DNA of 64,000 nucleotides from JAOXRU01 sp965247735 (GTDB lineage: Bacteria > Bacteroidota > Bacteroidia > Flavobacteriales > Flavobacteriaceae). The stretch spans positions 2,046,001 to 2,110,000 of the forward strand of contig CBDFHN010000002.1 of the NCBI GenBank assembly GCA_965247735.1. The letters run 5' to 3'. Below the pieces are notes generated by a model. That model was given only the letters and a program-made list of their open reading frames with translations, did no database searches and was not told where the DNA came from. Every line of letters begins with the position of its first letter. The stretch's first letter is position 1. Positions 53,157 through 62,569 of this stretch are shown here, piece after piece. The position numbers were made by a program, and so were the translations under genes.

Positions 53157-56100
53157 TTACTTTTTCACCAACTTGGTGGTAATATTTCGTTGTCCATCAT
53201 TAACCTGAACAATATATATTCCATTGTCTAGGTTACTAATATTAATCATTTTATCAGAAACTTTTCCTGTTTTAACAACCTGACCCGCAAAATTAGTAAT
53301 CACAAAGCTTAAGTTTTCTCCTCTTGCTAATGTTACTTTTATAAAATCTGAAGCAGGATTTGGATATACTGAAAGTACATCTGCTGGCTCATTTCCTATA
53401 ACATCGGCTTTTTCAGTGCTAAATGCGGTAGTACTAAAACCAGTTGATCCATTTGTAATATTCACCATATAATCTTCTACTTCTCCACTAGCGAATGTTT
53501 CACATGCCGAAGGGGCAGCATTATATTTCATAGCTATTCTCATTCTTGTAACACCAGTAATAGCTGAACTAGGAACGGCAATTGTTGCTGATAAATTTGT
53601 CGCTGAAGACGAAGAACCATTTACTACTCTTTCAAATGCTTCAAAGATTCCGTTTTGATTAAAATCTATCCAAACAGACCAAAATTCTGTATAAGAAGAA
53701 CCACTAAATCCTGCACTAAATATTATAGTTGTACTTGTTCCTTTAGCAACAGTTGCTATTCTGTTGGTAAAATTAGCGTAACCTCCATTATTAGCTGTTG
53801 AATTTGACATCCCTCCATAAGAAACATAATCTATCCATTCAAAACTAGAATTTGAACCTTTACTAGTACAATAGGTAAATGCTGTTCCTAATGTTGTAAA
53901 AGAAACAGGAGCACTTGCTGCAGAAATATTTCCAGCATTATCTCTAGCTTTAACGGTATAAGTATAATTTGTATTCGCTACTAAACCTGTAATATTTACT
54001 GAAGTTCCTTCAACTACTCCAATGCTTGATTGTCCATTAAATATCTCATAATCTTTAATTGCAACGTTATCTGTTGAAGCTGTCCAATTTAAAGCTGCTG
54101 TAGTTTGTGTAATACTAGATACCACCAATCCATTTGGTATTGAAGGTGCTTGAGTATCTGCCGCAGATCCTACTATCACCACACTATAATCTTCTACTTC
54201 TCCATGAGAAAATGATGCTTCACAAGCTGATGGTGTTCCGTTATATTTCATGGATATACGCATTCTAGTTGTACCTTGTTTTGCTGAACTAGGAACGGTA
54301 AAAAAAGCACTAACAGGTGAAGCCGTTGAAGCCGATTTTGTCCAAACTTGTTCCCCACTATCCGTAAAATCTCCATCTTGGTTATAATCTATCCATAGCC
54401 CATAACCTTCATTGTAAATTGATCCTGTCCATTTTGGTGTAATAGTAATGGTATTGGAATCTCCAATAGTTAGTGTCGTACTAATTGCGGTATGGTTTGA
54501 ATACCCATCTCCTCCGTCAGAACTAGTAGCTATGGCACCCAATTGGACTCTTCCAATATATTCACCAGATACGTCGTTTCCTTTAGAAGAGCAATAATTT
54601 ACCCCTCCTGCAGTTGTTGTAAAATTAACTGAAGAAGCATAAGAAGAATTAGAAGAAGAACACTTACTTCTAACTTGTACCTCATATTGTGTGGTAGCAG
54701 CTAAGCCGTTTATAGACAATGTACTTGATGAAGTAGCTGTAGTTGTCCAAGTAGAACTACCAACTGTACGGTAACGAACATCATATGTTGCTCCTGCAAC
54801 TGCTGACCAATTAGCAACTGCTCCTGTGGTTGTTACCGAAGTAATATTTAATCCTGATGGAATTGTAGCTTGACAAACTACATTTGACGCTAATCCGGTT
54901 ACTATTAAACTAAAATTCTGACTTCCTCCAGCTAATGAGCCTTTATGGGTAACTGTAATTGTATACGTTCCTGAAGCATTGGCTACATCCACTCTTTCAA
55001 AAGGATCTACATTATTATCGCCTTTTGCATTTGTAGTAATACTTGTTAATTTATAAGGCATATATGTGCTTGCTGCTTTATATACTCTAATATCCAAATC
55101 ATTCACCAACACTGGAGTAGGTAGATTTATTGTTCCGGTATTTGCAACACCAGGTCTATCTGTCCATGAAATAGAAGCCAATAAAGGATGTATCCCATCT
55201 GCTTCTACAGTAATGGAATAGCTTTGTCCTGAAGCTAATGTTAATTCTTCAATTTTTGACGCTGTTCCACGTTGAGAAATAGCTTCTGCTGCTCGTTTTG
55301 TATGTAACAATCCCCATCCGAAAACAGCATCAGGTCCTGCTGTACCCGCATCATCTGCAGTATGTAATGCTAATCCTTTTAAGGTAGCTGCCTTCATAAA
55401 AGAGTTGTTTAGATTCTTATAGTGCTCTTGCAATAACAATAAAGAACCAGTAACATTAGGTGAAGCCATAGAGGTACCATCCAATTCATAGTATGCTACA
55501 TCACTAGCTGTAGTGGTAGAATATACCGCTGTTCCATTTCCAGCAATATCTGGTTTTATGCGATAATCATCTGTAGGGCCCTCGCTACTACCACTATTAA
55601 TAGTTACAGATACTAAATTACCTGCTGCATCAATATTAGCATCTTTTGCATTTGCCACTACCAAATTGTTTTTTGATGTTGCATGACCAGATAATTTATC
55701 ATAAAAATTATTGCCATCTAATGGTGCGCTATTAACGGTATTATCATTACCTTCATTTCCAGCCGCAACAACCATTAAATAGTTTGGGGCATTAAACATC
55801 AACTCATCCCAGTTTCTAGAACTATTAGCATAAGCTCCAAAATAAAAATTTGACAACATCGGAACACCATTCTCGTCTCTAACAGAGTTACCATAAGAGT
55901 GGTTAGATAATAACATTCCATTTGCAGCCGCGGTAGTTGCTTCAGAAAGGTCAGAATTCCAATCATAACCCACTGCTTTAGCTCTTGATGCCATACCTTT
56001 AGCATTAGGGTCTACTCCAGAAGAAATTATAGTTCCAGCAACATGAGCAGAATGCAAACTTTTATTTGTAGATCCATCTCCGACAGAATATCTATTATTT

Positions 56101-56543
56101 CCACCTGGACCATCGTACTCTTGATGTGTGGTTCTTGCCAATCCACCATCCCATACATGCGCTGTCATACCCTGCCCATCTAGATTTAATCCTAATGAAC
56201 CTCCACTATTTAAATGGATGGCTCTTGTTGATTTTGCAGCATCTGCATTAAAGGTGGTATAATAAATCGGCTTCCCATTTTCTACCCTTTGTAATTCTAT
56301 GTATCTACCATCAGGTAAATTTTTCCTTAAAACCCAATTATTGGTTTTTGCCAAAGCATACATAGCTACCTTATCGGAAGCTTCCTTTTTTTTGAATTTT
56401 TTCTGAATTTTTTCGAGTTTAACGAGATCGTAGTTTTTTTGAATTTTTTCTCGTTGATTTGCATCTTGTGCATGCACTTGCAAGCATAATACTAAAAAAG
56501 AACCTGTAAGAATTAACTTAGCTAAGTAATTGTTTTTTTTCAT
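53157..56543 (-). CDS. subtilisin-like (S8) serine protease with GEVED, fibronectin III and T9SS sorting domains, copy A
   Basis: 1128 aa. Signal peptide (1-26). An N-terminal propeptide-like segment with QKKFKKKEASDKVA precedes the S8 domain, in which Asp132 (VWDGG), His164 (HSAHVAG), Asn263 (AAGNEGND) and Ser358 (GTSMASPN) form the catalytic set. A P/jelly-roll-like domain follows at about 430-550. Two fibronectin type III domains (about 560-650 and 795-885) alternate with two GEVED domains (the FSHGEVEDYSV and FASGEVEDYMV segments). The last 70 residues, YPNPASDFIKVTL to TTKLVKK, are a T9SS type A sorting signal, so it should be exported to the cell surface or medium. It degrades proteins. 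Nearly identical in design to the next gene. Confidence 0.95.
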   Translation of the reverse strand: MKKNNYLAKLILTGSFLVLCLQVHAQDANQREKIQKNYDLVKLEKIQKKFKKKEASDKVAMYALAKTNNWVLRKNLPDGRYIELQRVENGKPIYYTTFNADAAKSTRAIHLNSGGSLGLNLDGQGMTAHVWDGGLARTTHQEYDGPGGNNRYSVGDGSTNKSLHSAHVAGTIISSGVDPNAKGMASRAKAVGYDWNSDLSEATTAAANGMLLSNHSYGNSVRDENGVPMLSNFYFGAYANSSRNWDELMFNAPNYLMVVAAGNEGNDNTVNSAPLDGNNFYDKLSGHATSKNNLVVANAKDANIDAAGNLVSVTINSGSSEGPTDDYRIKPDIAGNGTAVYSTTTASDVAYYELDGTSMASPNVTGSLLLLQEHYKNLNNSFMKAATLKGLALHTADDAGTAGPDAVFGWGLLHTKRAAEAISQRGTASKIEELTLASGQSYSITVEADGIHPLLASISWTDRPGVANTGTINLPTPVLVNDLDIRVYKAASTYMPYKLTSITTNAKGDNNVDPFERVDVANASGTYTITVTHKGSLAGGSQNFSLIVTGLASNVVCQATIPSGLNITSVTTTGAVANWSAVAGATYDVRYRTVGSSTWTTTATSSSTLSINGLAATTQYEVQVRSKCSSSNSSYASSVNFTTTAGGVNYCSSKGNDVSGEYIGRVQLGAIATSSDGGDGYSNHTAISTTLTIGDSNTITITPKWTGSIYNEGYGLWIDYNQDGDFTDSGEQVWTKSASTASPVSAFFTVPSSAKQGTTRMRISMKYNGTPSACEASFSHGEVEDYSVVIVGSAADTQAPSIPNGLVVSSITQTTAALNWTASTDNVAIKDYEIFNGQSSIGVVEGTSVNITGLVANTNYTYTVKARDNAGNISAASAPVSFTTLGTAFTYCTSKGSNSSFEWIDYVSYGGMSNSTANNGGYANFTNRIATVAKGTSTTIIFSAGFSGSSYTEFWSVWIDFNQNGIFEAFERVVNGSSSSATNLSATIAVPSSAITGVTRMRIAMKYNAAPSACETFASGEVEDYMVNITNGSTGFSTTAFSTEKADVIGNEPADVLSVYPNPASDFIKVTLARGENLSFVITNFAGQVVKTGKVSDKMINISNLDNGIYIVQVNDGQRNITTKLVKK

Positions 56544-56633
56544 TTTGAACCGAGGTTTGATAATTAATTTTTCACATTAACAGCTTATAACATTTTATAG
56601 TTAAGTTTGTGCTAAAAACTGATGTTATCGCAG

Positions 56634-56664
56634 CAAAAATAATCAAAAAATGAGAATATCACAA
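56634..56664 (-). promoter_or_regulatory. promoter of protease copy A
   Basis: On the minus strand TATTTTTG (56634-56641) is a TAnnTTTG -7 element, with TTG (56662-56664) 20 nt upstream. The same arrangement and spacing is conserved before copy B. The 5' leader would be about 85 nt. Confidence 0.65.
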
Positions 56665-56951
56665 TATACGGTATTACACTTAATCCGAGAATGTATTATT
56701 GACAATGGATGAAAGGGCGATATTTTTTAATAAAACTTTATATCTGCATAAAATCGAAGAAAAATGGTAGAATATATCCGTTAAGATATTTATTGATTCC
56801 TATGAAAGAAGAATAAGATTTTTCTTACAAGTATTGTTTTTTGAAATAAATAACCCATTTTAGATTTCGACACAAAATTCTTTCAGATTTTCTCTCCATC
56901 AGATAAAATTCTCTTCAAAATTCATCAATGGTTCTGTACCCAATAATTACA
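56665..56951. other. intergenic DNA between the two protease genes
   Basis: About 290 bp upstream of the copy A promoter. The half near the promoter matches the upstream DNA of copy B (shared GAATGTATTATT and GATGAAAGGGC blocks). No gene or RNA is seen. Confidence 0.45.
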
Positions 56952-56986
56952 TAAAAAAGCTGCCTAAAAATTACTTTTTAGACAGC
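56952..56986 (-). terminator. rho-independent terminator of the second S8 protease gene
   Basis: GCTG (56959-56962) pairs with CAGC (56983-56986); the stem extends inward through CTAAAAA/TTTTTAG after one mismatch, with a 4-nt loop. On the minus strand TTTTTTATG follows. It is positioned like the terminator of copy A, 36 bp past the stop codon. Confidence 0.75.
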
Positions 56987-57021
56987 CTCCAAACTTAACT
57001 ACTTTCAAATCTAAATGAGTG

Positions 57022-60000
57022 TTATTTTTTCACCAATTTAGTTGTGATCTCTTTTTGTCCATCATTAACTTGAACCACATAGACACCATTTCTAAGCGCA
57101 CTAACATCTATCATCTCATCAGAAACTTTCCCAGTTTTCACCACTTGACCTGCAAAATTGGTAATGCTATAACTTAAATCATTACCTCTAGCCAATGTTA
57201 ATTTTATATAATCTGATGTTGGATTTGGATATACCGAAAGTACCTCCGCAGCTTCATTTCCTATTTCATCTGCTTTAACACTTGCAAATGTGGTATTAAG
57301 ACTAGTAGCAGTATTTGTGATATTCACGGAATAATCTTCAACTTCACCATAATTAAAGGTTTCGCAAGTAGTAGCTGCTGAATTGTATTTCATGGTTACT
57401 CTCATTCTAGTAATACCAGTTAAGGCCGTACTAGGAATAGCAATTGTTGCAGATAAATTTGTAGCTAAAGACGAAGAACCATTAACAACTCTTTCGGAAG
57501 CTTCAAAGATTCCATTCTGATTAAAATCAATCCAAACGGACCAAAATTCTGAGTAGGAAGAACTACTAAAGCCAGCACTAAATACAATAGTTGACGTTGC
57601 GCCTTTTGCTACTGTTGCCGTTTTATTAGTGAAATCTGCATATCCACCATTATTTCCTGTTGTATTCGTCATTCCTCCAAAAGAAACATAATCTATCCAT
57701 TCGTAACTAGAATTTGACCCTTTTGTTGTACAGTAGTTTAATACTGCAGCAAGCGTCGTAAAAGAAATAGAGGCACTAGCCAACGAAACATTTCCAGCTT
57801 CATCTCTAGACTTTACCGAATAAGAGTAATTTGTATTAGCAACTAATCCAGTAATACTTGTAGTTGTTCCGGTTACAGTTCCTAGGCTTGTATTGCCATT
57901 AAAAACCTCATAATCTTTTACGCCAACATTATCAGTTGAAGCATTCCATGTTAATGTTGCTGTAGTTTGTGTAATATTAGAAGCGACTAAACCTATAGGT
58001 ACTGAAGGAGCTTGAATATCTGCTTCAGCTGCTGTAATTACCACCGTATAATCTTCTACTTCTCCGTATGAAAATGACGCCTCACATGCCGTTGGTGTAG
58101 CGTTGTATTTCATTACCACCCGCATTCTTGTTGCTCCATCATTGGCAGATGCTGGTATCGTAAATGAAGTACTTACTGGTGTTGATTTTGACTTTGATTT
58201 TGTCCAAACCTGTTCATTTGCATCTGAAAAATCTCCATCTTGATTGTAATCTATCCACACGCCATATCCTTCATTATAGGATCTTCCTGTCCATGTTGGT
58301 GTAATTGTTATGGTATTTGCACTTCCTTTTATAAGTGAAGTACTTATTGAAGTATGATCTGAATATCCATTACCACCATTAGAACTGTTATCAATTGCTC
58401 CCAATTGCACTCTTCCAATATACTCATCAGCAACACTATTACCTTTTGATGTGCAATAGTTTAATTGAATTGCTGAAGTTGTGAAATTTACAGCTGTAGT
58501 ATATGCAGAATTAGATGACGTGCATTTACTCCTTACCTGAACTTCATAATTGGTCTCCGCCGTTAAGCTATTTAGAGATAATGTTGGTGTACTAACCGCT
58601 GTTGTAGTCCAAGAAGAACTTCCAACTACGCGATAACGTACATCATAGGTTACTCCTGGCACTGCTGTCCAATTAATAACCGCTCCATTGCCAGTTACCG
58701 AACTTGCATTTAACCCTGTAGGAGTTGTTGCTACACATGTTACTGCAGCTCCTATTCCGGTAACAATTAAACTAAAATTCTGACTTGACCCTGTTAATGA
58801 TCCTTTATGAGTAACAGTAATGGTATATGTACCCGATGCATTTGCAACATCCACTCTTTCATATGGATCTACATTATTATCTGCCTTTGTATTTGTTGTA
58901 ATGCTTGTTAATTTATAGGGCATATATGTTGTTCCTGCTTTTGAAACTCTTATATCCAAATCATTTACCAATACAGGTGTCGCTAGATTTTCTGTCCCAG
59001 TATTTGCAATACCAGCTCTATCCGTCCATGAAATAGAAGCCAATAAAGGATTAACACCATCAGAATCTACAGTAATGGTATAGGTCTGTCCAGACGTTAA
59101 TGTCAATTCTTCAACTTTTGAAGTCGTTCCGTGATCAGAAATAGCTTCTGCTGCTCTTTTGGCATGCATCAGTCCCCATCCAAAAACAGCATCAGGACCA
59201 GTTGTACCAGCATCATCAGCGGTATGAAGTGCTAAACCCTTTAAGGTAGCAGCCTTCATAAAAGAATTATTAAGATTCTTATAGTGCTCTTGCAATAATA
59301 ATAAGGATCCTGCCACATTAGGTGATGCCATTGAAGTTCCTGTTATAGAATTGTATGCTGTATCACTATTTTCATAGGTAGAATATACTCCAGTTCCATT
59401 TCCAGTAATATCCGGTTTAATACGGTAATCATCTGTAGGTCCTTCGCTACTACTACTATTAATAGTTACAGAAACTAGATTACCAGAAGCATCAATATTG
59501 GCATCTTGTGCATTAGCAACGACCAAATTGTTTTTTGCCGTTGAATGCCCCGTTAATTTATCATAAAGACTATTTCCATCTAATGGTGCACTATTTACCG
59601 TATTGTCATTTCCATCATTTCCGGCAGCAACTACCATTAAATAGTTTGGTGCATTAAACATTAATTCATCCCAATCTCTAGAATCGGAAATATAAGCACC
59701 ATAATAGTAATTTGGCAATTGCGGTTGTCCTTGTGCATTTCTTCCAGCATATCCATAAGAATGATTAGAAATAAGCATCCCATTTGCCGCTGCAGTTGTG
59801 GCCTCAGAAGTATCATTATTCCAATCATATCCAACCGCATTTGCTCTAGAAGCCATACCTTTTGCATTTGCTTGAACCCCAGAAGCAATAATTGTACCTG
59901 TAACATGTGCAGAATGATAATGTTTTGCTGTGGTTCCATCACCTATAGAAAAACGATTAGTTCCTCCAGAACCGTCATATTCCTGATGTGTTATACGCGC

Positions 60001-60405
60001 AAGTCCACCATCCCAAACATGAGCTGTCATGTTTTGACCATCCAAACTTAACCCCAGTGAACCTCCAGAATTTAAGTGATTAGCTCTTGTAGATTTTGCA
60101 GCAGCAATATTAAATGTAGTATAATAAATAGGTTTTCCATTTACTACTTTCTGCAACTCTATAAATCTTCCATCTGGTAAATTCTTTTGTAAAACCCAGT
60201 TATTAGCTTTTGCTAAAGTCTGTAGAGCAAGCTTATCAGAAGCTTCCTTTTTCTTAAATTTTTCTTGAATTGTTCCGAGTTTAACGAGATCATACTCTTT
60301 TTTGATTTTTGTTCTTTCATTAGCATCTTGTGCATGTGCTTGCAAGCATAATGCTAAAAAAGATCCAGCAAGAATTAACTTACGTAAATAGTTGTTTTTT
60401 TTCAT
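57022..60405 (-). CDS. subtilisin-like (S8) serine protease with GEVED, fibronectin III and T9SS sorting domains, copy B
   Basis: 1127 aa, a close paralog of the next gene downstream, with the same domain order and catalytic positions: Asp132 (VWDGG), His164 (HSAHVTG), Asn263 (AAGNDGND), Ser358 (GTSMASPN). Two GEVED domains (FSYGEVEDYTV, FNYGEVEDYSV) and two fibronectin III domains precede the T9SS tail YPNPTSDYIKLTL to TTKLVKK. Differences concentrate on residues 150-250, around the active-site His, suggesting altered specificity. Promoter, leader and 3' region are shared with copy A, so the whole transcription unit was duplicated in tandem. It is the older or newer copy; the sequence does not tell which. 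Confidence 0.95.
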   Translation of the reverse strand: MKKNNYLRKLILAGSFLALCLQAHAQDANERTKIKKEYDLVKLGTIQEKFKKKEASDKLALQTLAKANNWVLQKNLPDGRFIELQKVVNGKPIYYTTFNIAAAKSTRANHLNSGGSLGLSLDGQNMTAHVWDGGLARITHQEYDGSGGTNRFSIGDGTTAKHYHSAHVTGTIIASGVQANAKGMASRANAVGYDWNNDTSEATTAAANGMLISNHSYGYAGRNAQGQPQLPNYYYGAYISDSRDWDELMFNAPNYLMVVAAGNDGNDNTVNSAPLDGNSLYDKLTGHSTAKNNLVVANAQDANIDASGNLVSVTINSSSSEGPTDDYRIKPDITGNGTGVYSTYENSDTAYNSITGTSMASPNVAGSLLLLQEHYKNLNNSFMKAATLKGLALHTADDAGTTGPDAVFGWGLMHAKRAAEAISDHGTTSKVEELTLTSGQTYTITVDSDGVNPLLASISWTDRAGIANTGTENLATPVLVNDLDIRVSKAGTTYMPYKLTSITTNTKADNNVDPYERVDVANASGTYTITVTHKGSLTGSSQNFSLIVTGIGAAVTCVATTPTGLNASSVTGNGAVINWTAVPGVTYDVRYRVVGSSSWTTTAVSTPTLSLNSLTAETNYEVQVRSKCTSSNSAYTTAVNFTTSAIQLNYCTSKGNSVADEYIGRVQLGAIDNSSNGGNGYSDHTSISTSLIKGSANTITITPTWTGRSYNEGYGVWIDYNQDGDFSDANEQVWTKSKSKSTPVSTSFTIPASANDGATRMRVVMKYNATPTACEASFSYGEVEDYTVVITAAEADIQAPSVPIGLVASNITQTTATLTWNASTDNVGVKDYEVFNGNTSLGTVTGTTTSITGLVANTNYSYSVKSRDEAGNVSLASASISFTTLAAVLNYCTTKGSNSSYEWIDYVSFGGMTNTTGNNGGYADFTNKTATVAKGATSTIVFSAGFSSSSYSEFWSVWIDFNQNGIFEASERVVNGSSSLATNLSATIAIPSTALTGITRMRVTMKYNSAATTCETFNYGEVEDYSVNITNTATSLNTTFASVKADEIGNEAAEVLSVYPNPTSDYIKLTLARGNDLSYSITNFAGQVVKTGKVSDEMIDVSALRNGVYVVQVNDGQKEITTKLVKK

Positions 60406-60796
60406 TTGAACCGAGTTTTGATAATTAATTTTTCACGTTAACAGTTTTACTACGTTAGTAAGTTAAGTTTGTGTTAAAAACTGTTGTTATCACAACAAAA
60501 GTAACAAAAAATAGAGAATATCACAATACATTGCTTTACAGTTAATCGGAGAATGTATTATTAGTAGCTGATGAAAGGGCAATATTTTTTTGAAAAAAAT
60601 TTATACTATCAATATTTATAAGAAAATAAATAACATATTTACGCAAATACAATTTTGATTCTTACATAAAAAAATGACTAATCATGTACTATATATACTT
60701 ATTTTTAAATCTATGATTAATCTTATAAAAAAAGCTAAATAGCCATCTCAAAAAAATTAGTCAAATAATTTTGGATAAAATACTGATAACTGTGGA
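60406..60796. other. upstream region of protease copy B
   Basis: About 390 bp. The first 200 bp match the upstream region of copy A. The rest, up to the insertion sequence, is AT-rich without a recognisable gene. It contains the promoter listed separately. Confidence 0.5.
60496..60526 (-). promoter_or_regulatory. promoter of protease copy B
   Basis: On the minus strand TACTTTTG (60496-60503) is a TAnnTTTG -7 element, with TTG (60524-60526) 20 nt upstream. Spacing and distance to the start codon equal those of copy A. Confidence 0.65.
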
Positions 60797-60804
60797 TAAA
60801 TTAA
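60797..60804. repeat. left target-site duplication of the insertion sequence
   Basis: TAAATTAA, repeated exactly at 62231-62238 on the far side of the element. Eight bases is the duplication length usual for ISL3-family elements. Confidence 0.8.
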
Positions 60805-60865
60805 GGCTCAACACAAAAAGTTGTGGAGTAACTAAATTAGAGGCAACTTTGCTTTTAAAATTTCT

Positions 60866-61222
60866 ATGTCCTCAGACGCTTTATTTGCAGTTGCTAATTT
60901 ATTACTTCCCGAAGTACTGGTAAGTCATTTTGATTTAACCAAACACGAGATTAAAGGAGAAGAGATACATTTCTATTTTACAGAATTAAATGAGGTTCCA
61001 TCTGTACTTAATAATGCTAAACTCCACTCTAAAGGCTTCTTTCCAGAGGCGACCGTTCAAGATTTCCCTATACGAGGTAAGGATGTTTATCTGCATATAA
61101 CACGGCGTAGATGGCTTAATGAAGTGACTAGTAAAGTAGTTACAAGAGATTGGGATTTAGTAGCAAAAGGAACTAGAATAACTAGTGAATTTGCTGCTTT
61201 TTTAAAAGAGGTCTATAAGTAA
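60866..61222 (+). CDS. transposase N-terminal frame of the insertion sequence
   Basis: 118 aa, containing an N-terminal zinc-less DNA-binding-type region of ISAon1/ISL3 transposases (LFAVANLLLPEVLVSHFDLT, LHITRRRWLNEVTSKVVTRD). It ends KEVYK and stop at 61220. The second half of the protein continues in the +1 frame, which is open from 61206, so a functional transposase requires a shift in the 17-bp overlap. Confidence 0.85.
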   Translation: MSSDALFAVANLLLPEVLVSHFDLTKHEIKGEEIHFYFTELNEVPSVLNNAKLHSKGFFPEATVQDFPIRGKDVYLHITRRRWLNEVTSKVVTRDWDLVAKGTRITSEFAAFLKEVYK

Positions 61223-62198
61223 TAACGCTTCAAGTACAACACTTGTAGCTAATTTCTATGGTGTTAATCCCAGAAGTCTACAAAGACAGTACAAGGACTA
61301 TCTGAGTGATTTTAAAGCGTGGGGTCAAAAACAACACGCAACAGATTGGCTATTATTCGCACAAAACTTAGGCGCAAATTTATCCCTTGATGAGACTGCC
61401 TTTTCTAATGGTGATTTATATACCATACTAACCAATAAAAAAGCAAAAGGAAAGAAGGGAGCCTTAGTTGCAATGGTCAAAGGAACCAAAGCCGAAACTG
61501 TGATAAAAATACTAGAGAAAATTCCTTTAAAGCAACGCAAGAAAGTTAAAGAGGTAACTTTAGATATGGCAGGTAATATGGGACTTATCGTTAAAAAGTC
61601 TTTCCCAAATGCTACCTTAGTAATAGATCGTTTTCACGTGCAAAAACTAGCCTTGGACGCATTACAAGAAATAAGAATAAAACATCGATGGGATGCTTTA
61701 GATACTGAAAATGATGCCATAGAATATGCTAGAAATAAATCATTAAAATACACTCCAAAACTACTGCCCAATGGAGATACTTTAAAGCAATTATTAGCAA
61801 GAAGCAGATATTTATTATATAAATCAAGTAGTAAATGGACTGACAATCAATCCAAAAGAGCAGAAGTCCTTTTTCAGAGATATCCAGATCTAGAGAAAGC
61901 ATATAAGTTATGCCAAAACCTATCTTGGATATTTAATAATACCAAAGACAAAACTTCAGCACTTATCAGGCTTGCAAAATGGGATGAAAAAGTAAGACAA
62001 GCTAAATTTAAAAGCTTCAACACAATCGCTAGAACAATGTCAATACATTATCAAAATATACTCAACTATTTTGATAATAGAAGTACAAATGCGTCTGCAG
62101 AATCTTTCAATGCTAAAATTAAAGCCTTTAGAGCACAATTTAGAGGGGTTAGAAATGTAGACTTTTTCTTATTTAGACTTACTACAATTTTTGCATAA
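61206..62198 (+). CDS. transposase C-terminal (DDE) frame of the insertion sequence
   Basis: About 330 aa in the +1 frame relative to the N-terminal frame. The first ATG in frame is at 61473, but the first catalytic Asp (SLDETAFSNGD, codon at 61389) lies upstream of it, so translation must enter by frameshift from the first frame. The other catalytic residues are Asp in VIDRFHVQK and Glu in NASAESFNAKIK, with DMAGNMG between, as in PF01610-type ISL3 transposases. The run T6A4 at 61198-61207, just at the start of the overlap, could cause polymerase slippage or ribosomal shifting. Without a shift the element would be inactive. Confidence 0.8.
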   Translation, partial: KRSISNNASSTTLVANFYGVNPRSLQRQYKDYLSDFKAWGQKQHATDWLLFAQNLGANLSLDETAFSNGDLYTILTNKKAKGKKGALVAMVKGTKAETVIKILEKIPLKQRKKVKEVTLDMAGNMGLIVKKSFPNATLVIDRFHVQKLALDALQEIRIKHRWDALDTENDAIEYARNKSLKYTPKLLPNGDTLKQLLARSRYLLYKSSSKWTDNQSKRAEVLFQRYPDLEKAYKLCQNLSWIFNNTKDKTSALIRLAKWDEKVRQAKFKSFNTIARTMSIHYQNILNYFDNRSTNASAESFNAKIKAFRAQFRGVRNVDFFLFRLTTIFA

Positions 62199-62230
62199 TC
62201 CTAAAATCCCACAACTTTTGGACTTGATCC

Positions 62231-62238
62231 TAAATTAA
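62231..62238. repeat. right target-site duplication of the insertion sequence
   Basis: TAAATTAA, identical to 60797-60804. Confidence 0.8.
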
Positions 62239-62296
62239 CTCTATGATCTAGAAGTATATTTTGACACTTTTTTAAGGTTAAAATGTCCATAAAAGC

Positions 62297-62333
62297 AAAA
62301 AATCCTCTAAGCAAAAGCTTAAAGGATTTTTTT
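62297..62333 (-). terminator. rho-independent terminator of tRNA-Gln
   Basis: AAAATCCTCTAAGC (62299-62312) pairs with GCTTAAAGGATTTT (62317-62330) with one mismatch around a 4-nt AAAA loop. T-runs occur on both strands; on the minus strand the stem is flanked by TTTT and then GCTTTT. It begins 2 bp from the tRNA 3' end. Confidence 0.8.
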
Positions 62334-62334
62334 G

Positions 62335-62406
62335 TTGGCCCACAAGGACTCGAACCTTGAACGACTGCACCAAAAACAGCTGTGTTACCAATTACACCAT
62401 GGGCCA
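62335..62406 (-). tRNA. tRNA-Gln (anticodon TTG)
   Basis: 72 nt on the minus strand. The acceptor arms TGGCCCA and TGGGCCA pair over 7 bp; the D-arm is GTGTAATTGGTAACAC; the anticodon arm is GCTGT-TTTTGGT-GCAGT (two G-T wobbles) with anticodon TTG, read as Gln; the T-arm is CAAGG-TTCGAGT-CCTTG. The CCA end is not encoded. An 82-codon frame across it (62201-62449) is a shadow. Confidence 0.95.
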
Positions 62407-62423
62407 GCACGTAAATGCGGATG

Positions 62424-62453
62424 CAAAGGTAGCATAAACTTTCGTTCATGCAA
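62424..62453 (-). promoter_or_regulatory. promoter of tRNA-Gln
   Basis: On the minus strand TACCTTTG (62424-62431) is preceded by TTG (62451-62453) at 19 nt, a near-perfect Bacteroidota promoter (TTG-N19-TAnnTTTG). Transcription would start about 10 bp before the mature tRNA. Confidence 0.8.
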
Positions 62454-62569
62454 ACATTTTTATGGTAAAATTTTATTTATTTATTTCCACTTGTTAAACC
62501 TTTTAAAAAAAGTTAGGGCTAAGGGTATATTAATTAGTAAATTCGCTACTTATTGACAAAAAATAGCAC

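Larger units (their letters stand above)
60805..62230 (+). mobile_element. complete ISL3-type insertion sequence (ISAon1-like), 1426 bp
   Basis: Bounded by imperfect 22-bp terminal inverted repeats: 60805-60826 (GGCTCAACAC, then AAAAAGTTGTGG) and 62209-62230, 18 of 22 positions matching, with AAAAGTTGTGG shared. Both ends are flanked by an exact 8-bp direct repeat, TAAATTAA. It carries two overlapping transposase frames. The ISL3 label rests on the DDE domain and the 8-bp duplication; the ISAon1 subgroup is from memory of the two-frame layout. It sits between protease copy B and tRNA-Gln and disrupts no visible gene. The exact duplication implies a fairly recent insertion. Confidence 0.9.

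Noticed and set aside
62201..62449. 82-codon minus-strand frame
   Set aside because: It covers the tRNA-Gln and its terminator; the protein is just the translated tRNA and has no coding features.
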